Positions 47,988-59,856 are shown, numbered from the stretch's first letter. The stretch is DNA of 64,000 nt from Distichodus sexfasciatus (GCA_032718565.1 JAVGVS010000025.1:1398840-1462839), one strand, 5' to 3'. The notes: generated from the sequence alone by a model not told the origin. Numbers and translations: made by a program.

Positions 47988-48246
47988 CTTCCAAAAGTTT
48001 TAGGCTTATGGCAAACAATTGCCCTTAACCAAGCTGATTCTTTCACAGGCAAATTAGCTTTGTGGCAAACTTGTGGTGGACTTCTAGCCAACTTTGTGGC
48101 AAACTCATGCACCTGCCAAAAGTTTGCCACAATTATTTTGGTAAATCACTGGCAAAAACATTTGCCAATGGCAAACTTGTGGCACCATTTTCCGACAAAC
48201 ACCACCGTTTGCCACAAATTAGCGACAAGTTTGCATGTTTTTGTGA
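47988..48246. mobile_element. MITE-like element, copy 1
   Basis: Ends CTTCCAAAAGTTTTAGGC and GCATGTTTTTGTGAG are imperfect inverted repeats. Internal words GTTTGTGGCAAACTTGTGG are also in the copy at 55347-55544. Numerous GGCAAAC words make it internally repetitive. Confidence 0.65.
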
Positions 48247-49016
48247 GGACATGCGTCCACGAAAACATCTTGCATTCATGCGAAAGTTGCATTTATTTTT
48301 TTTGTTCAAACTGGTCCCTTTAGAGGCTCAACAGTAATGAAGATGAAATGAAAAAGCAAATTCTGCTCTTTTAGTTCTTTGAGTAAATTCATTTTGAAAC
48401 AAAACATATCATAATCCAAACAGGACATCCATTTTTCATCCCTGCAGGTGACTTTGTTCCTCTCGTACCTGCGGGTGTAAAGTTTGAAAGTTGTCCCCAA
48501 AAACAGTCCAGGTCAGAAACACTCTCCTGTGACACTGAGCAAAGTCCTTAACGGCAGGTTGCTCCTGAGAGATTCACATTTCCTAATTACAGGGACTGTC
48601 ACTTCTTCTACATGTCATAAATATAAAATGAAAACGTAACAGTCTAACCCTGTGCCAGTGCCATCTTATCATAAAGTTTTACCCAAGCAGTAAAAAGTCC
48701 AAGTTCTACATTTATCAGGCTCTCCAGGACTGCAGTGACCCATGTGACCTAAACCCTGGTCCTGCTAGATTGGACAGTGGGTCACTCTGACTTTCTGACA
48801 TGTTTATTCGAGGGCCTGTCAAACAGCCACATTCTTAATTTATAGTTCCAGTACCAAGGAATCGAGAAATCAATAGTGTTTGTGCGTAATCTGCCCCTGT
48901 GGATGCCTGGTTTTCCCTGAGTCATTGCATGTGTTTACATCTTGTAACTTGAGATTTTAGTGATTCCGCATTTTTTATTTATTTTTATATGATTTTTCCA
49001 CATCATTTTAGCGACA
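48247..49016. other. Intron with a SINE-B fragment
   Basis: Bases 48528-48630 (GAGCAAAGTCCTTAACGG, GGTTGCTCCTGAGAG) resemble the SINE-B body. Nothing else recognised. Confidence 0.4.
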
Positions 49017-49240
49017 TTGAGCCTCATTCACTTGTGCAGGTTTCACAAAGATTCTGACATTTTTGGATATTTGTTCTTAAGAACAGGATCTAGAAACACC
49101 AAAGAGCACTCTCACACAAATCATATTGCATGCATGTTTGTGCAAAACATCTGTATACTAGATACTCTTCCATGTTATTTAAATGAAAGCATTTTTGTCA
49201 TTGTTCATAATTATTTTATAAAACCTCTTTGTAATGGCTT
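49017..49240. mobile_element. Interspersed repeat, copy 1 of a pair
   Basis: Shares GCCTCATTCAC, TGTTCTTAAGAACAG, and ATTGCATGCATGTTTGTGCA with 58308-58500 in the same order. Probably a MITE; ends not defined. Confidence 0.5.
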
Positions 49241-49742
49241 GGAGAACCATCGCACACCAAGTATGTACTTCGAGCATGCTCAAGGCCCCCTTTTTGTGAG
49301 GAGGAGCAGCTAGAGATACAGGCCGAGACCTGACCCGGTTTATCAGCTGCAGCTGCAGAAAAAAAAAAAAGTGTGTGTTTTGGTCGTACCGCACCTACAA
49401 AAGGTGTGAGGAACAGGGCAGAGGAAGTCGATTAGTGTGTTTATGTCACAAGCGCACCGATGTGGTTTGAGAATATCTTTAAGATGAGGTGGAATGTCAG
49501 GTTGCTCTTATTTGACGTGGTGTGTAAGTGTAGCAGTCTTCTTCCGGCCCTGTGTGGAGCTGAAAAACACGTGCACTTCACTTGGAAGAGAGGTTTTCTG
49601 CTTCCTTCTCATCTACTTCCCACTTTCTTTTGATCTCTTTGCTCTTGCATTTATTCTCTGTTATTTTATGTTTGAAAATAATGTCATTTTTCCCAAACAG
49701 GTTTGGTTTTTAACTTTAACTTTTAACCTAGCTTTTTATCGA

Positions 49743-49925
49743 GGCGTTTGGTAACGTGGTGGTTATAAAGTTGGCCTTGTGATCGGAAGGTCGCCGGTTC
49801 AAGTCCCGGACTGGTAAAGGTAACACCGAGGTCCCCAAGCACTGCTCCCTGGGCGCTGCCAAAAAAGTTATCCAGAGGTCAGATTTTGTTGTGGTGCAGT
49901 ATGTGCTGTGCTGTGGTGTGGTTGG
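49743..49925 (+). mobile_element. SINE-A copy
   Basis: GGCCTTGTGATCGGAAGGTC, CCGGTTCAAGTCCCGGACTG and GGTAAAGGTAACACCGAGGT are clear. The middle of the body is shortened. Confidence 0.87.
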
Positions 49926-50010
49926 TTCAAAAGGGCAATACAAGCACATAAAGAAGAGCTACAAAGTAATGTCTGCTGTACAGGCTGCTTATGTATTGAT
50001 ATGCCTGAAT

Positions 50011-50251
50011 ACATTCATTCATTCATTCATTTCCTGACCAGAGCCACAGGCCGGACTACAGGCGCGAGGCAGGGACCGACTCTAGTCCCCCAGTTTAGAT
50101 TTGTAAATCATCCTATAGCTCATGCTTTCCAAGAAAACCCACGCAAACACAGGGAGAGTCCACACAGAAAGGCCTTATGGCCAGCCCCGGGGATCGAACC
50201 TAGGACCTTCTCTCTGTGAGAAAGCTAACCACTGCGCCACCGTGCTGCCCT
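50011..50251 (-). mobile_element. SINE-C, reverse
   Basis: The + strand starts with (CATT)n, contains AACACAGGGAGAGTCCACAC and CCCCGGGGATCGAACCTAGG, and ends ACTGCGCCACCGTGCTGCC, the reverse of the SINE-C head. The central part is deleted relative to other copies. Confidence 0.87.
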
Positions 50252-51252
50252 ATCCTTAAATTACTCTGTGAAAAGGCTACTTTTATAAATGTTTAAATGC
50301 ATGTGTTAAGTATAAATGCATCCAGTATAAACCAGGTTTCAGATAAACATCTGCATTGGAGTTGCTGTTTGACTTTGGACTCAAACTTGATCATAAGTTT
50401 AATTTGTGGGTTTTTTTTTTATTAACACGTTAAAGTTTCCATATTAATCATGTGTGTTGCTGGCCTTAATACAGATACGTGATGGCTTGAAATTACACCG
50501 TCGTTCTCCCTCCCTCTGTTTTCCTTCTCTCTCTATTCTCTCTGTCCTGCCATGTCATCTCTTTTTTATTTTATCTACTTCTACATCTTTTTCCTCATAT
50601 CTTTTCTTCTGCTTTCTGTCTTTTCTCCCATCTCTGTCCGACAGCCTCATCTCTCCTCCTCACCCCTTTCCTTCATCTTCCACTCTTTCTTTTCTCGTTC
50701 TCTTTTATTTGTTCTCAATTTTCATGCTCATCAGTGGTGGAAAGTGGCTGAATGCTTTAACATTCAAAAACTGATGCAGAAAAAGGGAAAGCCCAGACAG
50801 GCAAACAAACAAAGAAAGTGGATGCTTTTAGAGACTTGCAGTAGTCAAGCCACTGTGAGTCAAAGTGCAATCAGTTAATGAATCTGCCAGTCAAATCACT
50901 GGGATCAGAGCTGGGAAAATGTGGGAGATATCGGCTCTTTTCGAAGTTTGGTTCTGTGCGGGGCAGCGCAGTGACCTTATCTGAGATATAATAACTATGT
51001 GGACTTGGGTTGGCTGTTGGGAATAAATGGCCTTCAGATGGATTTCAGAAATGATGGCATTTAATGACTTATTAGAATAGTGAGTATTTGGGTGCGTTAA
51101 TGGTTCTACTAACAGATACACAGTAATAGCTTCATGTCAAGCCAAACCTAAAACATAATAAATGCCTGTTTTTACCCAATGAGTCACTGGAAACTGAGTC
51201 ACGGAATTGTGAATAATGGAATTCATTTTAGACTTCACCTTTCTTGTTTTAG
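50252..51252. other. Intron before the hinge exon
   Basis: Bases 50495-50710 are a CT-rich low-complexity stretch. No repeat family or exon recognised. Confidence 0.4.
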
Positions 51253-51369
51253 GTACCAAGGATCCACTGGGATCTTTCCACCAGGCGTGTGCTGATCATG
51301 GACTTTGCGGAAGGTGGTCAAGTCAATGATCGGGAGTACATGAAGAAGCACGGGATAGACGTCAACGAG
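51253..51369 (+). CDS. ADCK1: ADCK1 internal exon (hinge region)
   Basis: This exon encodes 39 residues starting VPRIHWDLSTRRVLIMDF and ending KKHGIDVNE. It covers the kinase hinge (VLIMDFAEGGQVND) between the N and C lobes. It joins FLK of the previous exon in phase 0 and ends phase 0 at GAG|GTGAGA, a strong donor. The acceptor is CTTTCTTGTTTTAG. The next ADCK1 exon, expected to start near ISRHLGKMY and to carry the catalytic HCDPHPGN loop, was not found before position 64000, so this intron is at least 12.6 kb. A 5'-truncated SINE sits 71 bp beyond the donor. Confidence 0.96.
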
Positions 51370-51440
51370 GTGAGAGGACCATCCATAAACAGCTCTGATG
51401 TCTGCTTTAGCCAGAGTTGGGGATAAAATAAGTACAAATA

Positions 51441-51780
51441 AAGGTCCTGGGTTCGAACCCCAGGGATGGCCGTAGGGTCTTTCTGTGTGGAGTTTGCATG
51501 CTCTCCCCGTGTTCGTGTGGGTTTTCTCCAGGTGCTCCGGTTTCCTCCCACAGTCCAAAGACATGTAATGTAGGTTAATTGGTGACTCTAAATTGGCCCT
51601 GTAATGTGTGAATGTGAGTGTGATTGTGTGAGTGTGTGAGTGTGTATGTGCCCTGCAGTGTGTTGGTGCCTGCCCAGGGTTGGACCCCGCCTTGCGCCCG
51701 TAAGTTCCCGGGATAGGCTCCGTTCCCTCCGCGACCCCAGTTGGGATGAAGCGGTTTGGAAAATGAATGAATGAATGAAT
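51441..51780 (+). mobile_element. SINE-C, 5'-truncated, with target duplication
   Basis: Begins inside the tRNA-like head (AAGGTCCTGGGTTCGAACCC), continues through GCTCCGGTTTCCTCCCACAG and GGGATAGGCTCCGTTCCCTC, and ends in (GAAT)n. Flanked on both sides by AAGTACAAATA (51430-51440 and 51781-51791), an exact 11-bp target duplication, so it is relatively young. Confidence 0.93.
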
Positions 51781-52242
51781 AAGTACAAATAGTGACACTA
51801 CTAACGTAAACTACGTTTTTGCAGTGACTTATCAGTAGCAGAGATGCTTTTAAAATGCTGTAGCTTTAAAAGTAACTAACTACATCAGTTCAGCCCTAAA
51901 ATTACAGATACATGTGTTATGTGCGCAGTAAAGGTTGAAACTCTCCTCCATTATATGTGGGACTGTAGAGAACGTTGTATGTTTTGGAGGGAAATACATC
52001 AACTGGAGAAAATGTACCAATGAATGGAGTTGTTTTTATTACATATATACACAGCAAATTCTGGTGTAAATCGACCAAAACACAAACTTTTAGATTTTTG
52101 TTTTTCTGTAAGCAAAATGTGTTGTTGCCTTAAGATGGAAAAATGCACAGAGACCACATTATGGTTAAAAGAGATGTCAAACAATCCGGCTCTAGAAAAA
52201 CTGACATATATAGAGTTTAATAAAATATTGCCATTCTTTTTG

Positions 52243-52432
52243 TGTGAGTGATTATTTGTCATTATGAACACAGCACAACTGACAGTGCACCATAACAAAA
52301 TGTGACCTTTGCATTTGACCTATCTACAAAGAAGCAGTGGGAAGCCTTTTTGGCAGTGCTTGAGGACAGTATCTTGCTCATGAGTTCCTCAGTGGTCCTG
52401 GTCCAGCCTGGAACGGCGACTGTCTGATCATA
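52243..52432 (-). mobile_element. SINE-A, reverse, partial
   Basis: Reads GTGAGTGATTATTTGTCATT, then CACAACTGACAGTGCACCAT, and GGACAGTATCTTGCTCATGA on the + strand; the tRNA-like end is decayed. Confidence 0.8.
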
Positions 52433-52824
52433 CAATTCATAACAATTTCGATATCACTTTACAGTTTAGTCTATTTAATCATAGTGAATCAAACATTCAG
52501 GTACATTCTCTTTCTGTGTTTTTGGGGGTGTTAAGGGACTGCTGGGTGTTTCTAATTGGTGTTGAATTGGCTGAAGTAACATCTGATTGGCTATTGTGCC
52601 CATGGGACACTTGCTCATTGCCTCACAGTGCATTCTTTCAGCTTTCAAACCACTTTGGTCAAGATGGAAACAAGAATCCGTAGCTGTGAAATAGCTTGGA
52701 GGTAGTCAGCTACTGTATCCCTGTAGCTTGTAGTGTTGTTAATTATTTAAACAGTAGTTTAGCTATTTTTAATTATAAGTAGCTTGAAAAGCTAACATTT
52801 AAAAGTAGCTTCCCCAGCACTGGG

Positions 52825-53784
52825 GGAAGCTAATCTCCAACCCGAGGGCCATGTAGCTTACAAATGTTAATGGATCATATTTTACGTGGAGCAGAATGTT
52901 TTCTAAAAGTTTTGATGGTGCAGAAAGCTTTGCCCAAGTCTGATTAGTTTCACTGCCATTCTGTTTTACTTTCTGGTTTTCTTTTAGAGGGCCGCCAAAT
53001 TAAAGCAGTCTCTTTTTCATATTAATACCGCTGGCTGTTTTTCGTTGACGGATGCAATCTGTTCCACACTACTGCCTTTGACAGCTTGAGGGTTCAGCCC
53101 GAGAGCGAGGCCTCTTTCATTGCCTACCTTTTTGCCAAGGTGAACCCCAGTTTGTAGGTGAATTACTGATGCTACACAGTAACGGTCAGAGCGGGGGTGT
53201 ACATCTACGGAAGCTGACAGAGGACACATCTCGACATAACGAAAGGTGTTATAGATGTCGACTTAGTTTTCTCTCGGCCAAAGTTGTGTCTTATTTTTTC
53301 CCAGGTTCACTAACAATACATCATTATCATCACAGTCAAATGCGTCCAGTTTTACTTTGAATATGGACTGCTACAGCTCTGGACTGTAACCAAATTGTCT
53401 CTCTTTCTATTTATAGTTTAAAGTTTATATTTTATAATCTATCTCTAGTTTAAAGTGTATATTTTATATTCTTATTCTATTTATATATGTGCCTTATTTG
53501 TTCTTTGTTTCTTGTTCTTTATTCTTTGCACTGTTAAAACTGGAGCCGCGTCATGTCGTCGCTCTGTATACTCGTACAATATATAGCAGCGATGACAAAA
53601 ACATTTAAATATTAGTGTCCGGCCAATTGAAAATGACATTTGTATCTTTACCATCAGGAACATTTTTTAAAAGTAGTGATCTTGAAAAAAATTCTTCCAT
53701 TAGTTTGAGGTGTTGATGCCTGTGTCAAATAAAGCTAAACGTGTTAACTTCTACTACTCTACTGGACACAATGTTCATGGTAAA
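52825..53784. other. Intron with a possible LINE tail
   Basis: Bases 53390-53610 (TATTCTTTGCACTGTTAAAA, then CTGGAGCCGCGTCATGTCGT) resemble the 3' untranslated end of a LINE on +. Bases 52980-53240 are unique. No exon recognised. Confidence 0.4.
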
Positions 53785-53970
53785 ACATATTTGCATATAC
53801 AGCATTTAGTGGACGCCCTTATCCAGAGCGAATCCATTTTTCCTAATTCAGTTTCTCCAGAGCAACTTGGGGTTAAGGGTTTTGCTCAGGAACCCAATGA
53901 TGGTAGTGCCAGAGGCAGCATTTGAACCCATAACCTTTTGGTCCAGAGGCGAGTATCCTAACCACTAGCA
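53785..53970 (-). mobile_element. SINE-B, uninterrupted, reverse
   Basis: TACAGCATTTAGTGGACGCC and CTTATCCAGAGCGAATCC form the 3' region. GAACCCATAACCTTTTGGTC followed by GTATCCTAACCACTAG is the reverse of the tRNA-Glu-like head. Confidence 0.82.
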
Positions 53971-55346
53971 ATTTTTCAGGTAGCAAGTATGAACTTTTTT
54001 GTTGAAAAATCTGTGATTAACCTGCTTGTCAGTCACATAACAGCACAGTTCTGTTGTCCCACCCACAGTCTGTCTACTCTTTGTTGAGCAGGTTAGTATA
54101 CATGTATTAGTACATGTGTATACCAATAGTTGAAGAGGGAGGATTCTGGTATATTAACTTCTCTTCTTGGGGATTTAAACCTCTTACGTCAAAATTAAGG
54201 ATACTTGATGTTAGCGGTGCTTTCTATGCTGAGATGCTGTAGGCGTGTTGGCTCAAAGCGCCAACCCAAACCCTAGAAATGAGGAACCGCTTCGGACTTA
54301 GCATATGACAGAATCTCTTAGCGAACTTGCCCAGGCTAGCGGGTAGGCTACTGACGCTATGCAGATGGGCAGGGCAAGAGCAGTAGATCTGGGCAGGACT
54401 ATGCTAACACTAACCTCTCCACGTGAGCAGGCTGTAATTTAGTCCCAGCCAAGTTAGATGTACCATGAAAAGCTGTGAAAAACTCTTAAACTGCATAACT
54501 CCACAACGTCGGAAAATTGAATTTCCCACATCTTTTCTGACACTTTTTTGACACATTTCACATGTTACCAAACCAAGGACAGTTTTCACCGTTTTGGGTC
54601 TTTAACAAATGTCTATATTTCCTTAGTGCAAATTGAAATTCAAAATGAGACCAAATACCCATGTAAACAGTAGTGGAGGTTAAAACTTAACAAGACTTCG
54701 TGTTTTTAGATAGGTTGATGCTGTATCCAGAGACAGTCAGCCGATAAAGCGGAGTGGTCGACACAAACGCTGCTCTCTTGGGGCCCGGAGGCTGGAAGCA
54801 GAGACCGGATGCTAATGGATTATTGATCGATATACCGGTGTCTGTTCATACCAGGATATTTTGTGGGGAGATTGCAGTTGCATTATCATCCTTGTGTTAT
54901 TTGATGACGGTGGGAGTAAGCAAGAGTTATCTCTCTGTCATAGAGCCGGGGGAAGACTCAGACCGGGAGAGAAAACAGCACACGCTTCACTCCTCCTAAA
55001 CCTGTTCACGCTTTTGTAGGACTCAGAGCTCAATGTACTGATCTTTTGGCGCCTTCTTTGAGTTGAATATGATGCAATCAGAGTGGAAATGTGTATTCAT
55101 CTCAGTGTGAAAGCTTGTCTGCTCTTGTACTTTAGCATGTAAGGGAGTGTCACACAAAAGTAGGTGGAAGTTGAAGACATATTTAACAGCGTATTCCTGT
55201 ATTCAGGTATTTGGGTATCAGTTTTGCAGTGAAATATTTCTTCCAGGAAGAAAGTTGATTGTAGGATGCTACAATTTCACTATATGGTATACAGGTACAG
55301 CATGTAGTGAAATGCAGCCTAATTTGTCCCAAAGATGGTGCATTCC
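53971..55346. other. Unique intron
   Basis: No exon or repeat family recognised. Confidence 0.3.
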
Positions 55347-55544
55347 CTTACAAAATTTTTAGGCTTCTGGCAAACAGTTGCCGTTAACCTTTGGCAATGT
55401 TCCTGCAAATAAGAAGCTCATATTTTCACATGCAAATTAGGTTTGTGGCAAACTTGTGGTGGACTGTGTGCATCTGGCTAATTTGTCTCCACTGTTAACC
55501 ACAAGTTTGCCACAGACCTGTTGCCAACATTTTGTTTTTGTAAG
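55347..55544. mobile_element. MITE-like element, copy 2
   Basis: Ends CTTACAAAATTTTTAGGC and CATTTTGTTTTTGTAAG share a 9-bp inverted CTTACAAAA. Internal match to 47988-48246 through GTTTGTGGCAAACTTGTGG. Confidence 0.7.
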
Positions 55545-58307
55545 CGTTTCACAAAATGTCTCCCTAAATCTTCAGATTCATTATTCTTTATTTGTACATA
55601 TATAGTTATACCAGTACCACATATAGTGAAATACACACTGAATTCTGTTATTACTAAAAACAAAAAAAAACAAAAAAGAATTCTGTCACAAAGATATGAA
55701 CTCATAAAAAAATATTCCACCTTGAATAGTTGAGTATATTTTTATTTATTGTACTTACCTTGTCAGAGAGCTATTAGGGCAAAAAACAAATATAAATATA
55801 GCCTCAAGCGGCAATAAGCAGGGTCCAAGCATAAGTCGCAAAAAGCAGCACAATAGCAGCTGATGCAGTTAGTCAGAGTTCAAAATTAGCAAAAAAGCAA
55901 AAAACATCACATAAATGTAATTAGCATTTAGCGCCCCCTATTGTTCAAATAGTAACATTGTATATTTCCCTATTAGTTTTAATTAACTACATTAATCATA
56001 TCAAGACATATGGAAATACAACATAGAAGGAGAAAGTGAAATGGCTTAGGAAAGAATGATGTGGAAAGATGTGGAAAGACATTTGTGACTTGGTACTGAA
56101 GCCTCTTTTTGTTATGAAAGCTTTAATAAGTTGTGTTAATCAAGAAACTAGTCTCTAACAGTGTTCATATAAGAACTGGGTGTTTTTTATAGTTAAATGT
56201 ATGTTATAAAAGCTCTGTTATGACATCACAGAACTGTATGCCCTCTAAGTGCCCCCAGTGGTCAAAACGTGTTTTTCTTTGCTATAGCCCCATTTATTGG
56301 CCGATCACTGTGGTTTTTGGCCTATGGCGAGTTTCACAGCATTCCTGCTTACCCTGAAAATCTCCACAATCCATTTTGTAGGAGAAAATATGAAGGAAAA
56401 GAAGAAGAAGAAACAGAACAATTACAAGAGGCGTACATGAGCACCTCGTACTTGCACTCAAAAATGAAAGCATAATGATAAGGTAAATGTTCAGTGAATG
56501 ATGACATTGATTTGAGCTCTAATCGCCCTGGCCTGCATCTCATCCTATATCGATATATCGCTTAGCTTTACTTTCATTCTCAGCTTTCATTCATCATATT
56601 GTTTGAAATGCGAGCGTTCACATTGGCAACCCCATAGCTTAATAAACGTTCAAATTGTTCGGTTTCTTAAGTAATAGCTAGAGCTGCGGGGGCGCTGAGC
56701 TTCGCCACTCATCTGCTCCGTAGAAATCTACTTTAGCAGCATGTGGCCTCCTGAGTGTTGCGCCTCCCTTCATTTATATTGAAACTATTTATCACATGAC
56801 CTGCGGATTTAAAACCACAGGCCTCTCTGCTTTTAACCGCTCAGCTTCTCATTCTCCGAGCGAGAAAACATTTTATTACAGCCCCTCCGCGCAAAGCCCT
56901 TCCTGTTGTTTGGCTGCATTGAGAATATTTTGGGAGGCGGGGGGAGGGGGGATCTTTGCGGTGATTTATAATGCGGCTCAGAGCAGCAACGGTAGACGAT
57001 GCCATTATGAGAGACGAAAACAGAGAGAGAAAGAGAGATAGAGACTGGTCTCTGAAAGCTCTGTCTCTCGTAACATTAATAAATTGAATCTTTTTAGCTC
57101 CCTCTTTGTTTGCGTTCGCTATTATATTTCATCAGCCTCGCTTTTGTCCCTTGGAATTAATATGCACGTTTGGCGGCGGATTGTTTGGCGCCGGCTCCCA
57201 GCATCCCACCTTCCCTTATCATTGTAAACGCAGGCATCAGTGAGCTTTGACAGACAGGTAAATACAGAGCGAGTTTGGCCTCATAAGCCACTGAGCCATG
57301 CTAAAAGGGCACCGCACACCTTTGAACGATGGGGAGAAAAGCTGAGTGCTTGGGCACATCAAGCATTTATCATACTCTTCGCTGTCTTTCTTCTCTCACT
57401 CACACACACACACACACACACACAGTATCACACACATACTCTCTCTGAATTGCCCCCGAATATTTCCAGTCACGAGATACAGCCCCGCTTACAGCCGAAA
57501 TCACTTTTTAAAGTTCCCACCTCTCTGCAAAGGTCGAAAGTTGATTTGACGCCGTATGTTAAGATGTGCCTAATGGAGTAGGGCTGCTTGAAAAATTCTA
57601 TACGGTACGCAACCTGGTTGCAGAGCCGCCGTGAAGTGGCGGAATATTATCACTTTCAAAAAAAAGAAGGAAAAAAAAACGCTTAAGCTAATCTGAACGC
57701 AACCCTTTTCCCCGAGAGCCTTAGTTAAAAAACGCAATCAGCGGCCTTTGCTCATCAGAATCATTTAGAGGTATTTGAAATGTGCTTCCTCTCCCTCAGT
57801 TCATTTGATAAGCGCTGCGTGAAGCACTTTATATTACTCAGTGCGTGTGTGTGTGTATGTGTGTGTGTACGTGTGTGAGACTGCCTTTTTAAAGTAGGTT
57901 TTAGAAGTTCAGCAGAAGTGAGCACGGTATTAGCAAATGAGACACGTGGTGCTTGAATGGGCTTTTGCGCTTAAGAAGGGCTCTTTTCTGGAGCCGGTTG
58001 AAAAGGGAGAAACGGCACTGCCCGCTTAAAGGGAGACTTTGTTTTGAAGCGGTGCAGCCGCGGGGGGTAAAGCTCCGCCTGTCAGCAGAACAAAACAGAT
58101 CAGGAGGTTTTGCCGCGACCGCGAAGGGCATGCTTTTTTTTTACCTTGAAGGCTGTAGCTACAGCCGACGCCGGACTCAGACTTTATTTCACGCCGCAGT
58201 CTGAGCTCTTATTGGGATTTTTTGAAGAACTCTTCACGTTGAAGTACTGGTGTACACTTTCAGTTTCATCAATATAGGAGTCTTTGCATCCAACTTTCAA
58301 AACATTG
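55545..58307. other. Intron with possible conserved elements
   Basis: Bases 55795-55945 (CTCAAGCGGCAATAAGCAGG) look like an interspersed repeat common in fish. Bases 56640-57250 and 57700-58200 are GC-balanced, largely unique blocks that could be conserved noncoding elements. (CA)n at 57402-57424 and (GT)n at 57843-57875. Confidence 0.4.
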
Positions 58308-58500
58308 GGCCTCGTTCACCAACTGGTCTTAAGAAGAAATTTGTTCATAAAACCCACTTCCATAGTTTTTATGATTATTTTGACAGCAGCAGTGTTTTCT
58401 TATTAAAGACCCGTTCCTAAGTAAGAACAGAATTTGCTGCAGAAGAGCGTTCTTACTCAATTTTATTGCATGCATGTTCATGCAAAACATTAGATTATTT
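58308..58500. mobile_element. Interspersed repeat, copy 2 of a pair
   Basis: GGCCTCGTTCACCAACTGGT, TAAGTAAGAACAG and ATTGCATGCATGTTCATGCA align with 49017-49240. Confidence 0.5.
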
Positions 58501-59724
58501 CATTTTCTTCGGTTCTACAGTTGAATAATAATATATTATTTAAACGTCTTATCTTTCTTAAAAAAATTTTAATAAAAACCTTAAACACTTGTTAAATGAC
58601 GCCCATTGTTCGTTGTTCTATTGTATATTAGTGATAATTTTAGATTTTGATGTTACTGTGTCCTCTTTGCTGTGCTACAGTTTACTGGTATTCGTTACTG
58701 TCTACTGCTGGTCCAGAATGGTACAGTGCGGTACAATGTGAGTGTTCTGATATCTTGTTGTTTTCCGTCTAAAAACGTACCTGTGAAACTAGGTAAACTA
58801 CCACAGCGGCAGTGCTCTGGTGACACTTCAAGCAGAGATGCAAACTGTTGCAGAAAAGACTGCAGATAAGCAAAGCAAAAACTGGAGGAACTGAAAATCT
58901 TTGGAAAATACTCCACCATAGTTCAGATGAGAACAGTGAGCAGAGTCTGTTAGCTGTACAGTTACACATGAGCAGAAGTACATATGCACATACTACAACA
59001 CATACACATAAAAAACTACTCTGGTTACAACAGAAGTGCAGGCGCTGTTAATATTGTGATTTGCTTCTGGGGTTGTAGTGTGTTTGTTGCTTTGCGTTCT
59101 GCTCATTGTCATTTCAATATGTACCAGTTAGCGTGAATGTCGAACAATAAACCAGCTTTACCGCAGTGCCACTTCTCATGCATAAACAATTGTTTGTGCG
59201 TGCATTTACAGATCGGCTCCATAGATTGGCTCAATGCTACCGATACCCAATCCAGCTATTTGACTCGTTATCGGACCGATATCCCATCCACATATCGGAT
59301 CGGTGCCATCTTTTGTTATTATGGCGTGTGAGCTGAGATGTCTTCTTAGAGGCCAAAGAATTCTGATAGATAAGGCCATGCGTAATGTCTTGCAGTTCTG
59401 ATTCTTCTCTATGTTGTGATCTTCCTGTGAAAAGTGATGTGCACCTCTGTTTTTGAACAACACATTTAGGTTTAAAATGAAATAGTTCTGGATGTTAATG
59501 CACATCGTCCACATTCCACATTGTATACAAATACCTTGCCCTATGTAAAAAGACTGTGAAAAAAAATGTATTGTAAAATGTCTAAAGTTGTCAGAAAAAT
59601 ATATACTGAAGTACAAATCCCTGAAAATTTTACCTAAGCACAGTAACAAAGTGTACCTACATTATGCTTTGACCAATCAATCGACAGGATTCTGGATCCA
59701 CCTTTTGGTGCCTGCTCAGCAGTA
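58501..59724. other. Intron segment
   Basis: Bases 59210-59330 (GATCGGCTCCATAGATTGGC, CATATCGGATCGGTGCC) resemble a fish MITE. No exon recognised. Confidence 0.35.
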
Positions 59725-59856
59725 CGTTTCCCAAAAGCATAGTCGCTAACTATGTTAGCAACTAATATAATGTACATTAGCAACTAACATAGTGTACATT
59801 AGGAACTAACATAGTCTTGCTAACATAGTTAGCAACTATGCTTTTGGGAAACGCAC
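59722..59856. mobile_element. Short palindromic MITE
   Basis: CGTTTCCCAAAAGCATAGTC at the left and ATGCTTTTGGGAAACG at the right are inverted; the arms extend inward through CTAACTATGTTAGCAA and TTGCTAACATAGTTAGCAA. The centre is a tandem of ACTAACATAGTGTACATTAG words. About 135 bp. Confidence 0.8.

Larger units (their letters stand above)
51411..52824. mobile_element. Non-autonomous DNA element with two nested SINEs
   Basis: The left end CCAGAGTTGGGGATAAAATA and right end AAGTAGCTTCCCCAGCACTG are imperfect inverted repeats. Internal parts near both ends carry GTAGCT/AAGTAAC words. SINE-C (51441-51780) and reverse SINE-A (52243-52432) lie inside. Related ends occur at 41407. Boundaries are inferred and could instead mark two separate fragments. 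Confidence 0.5.
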
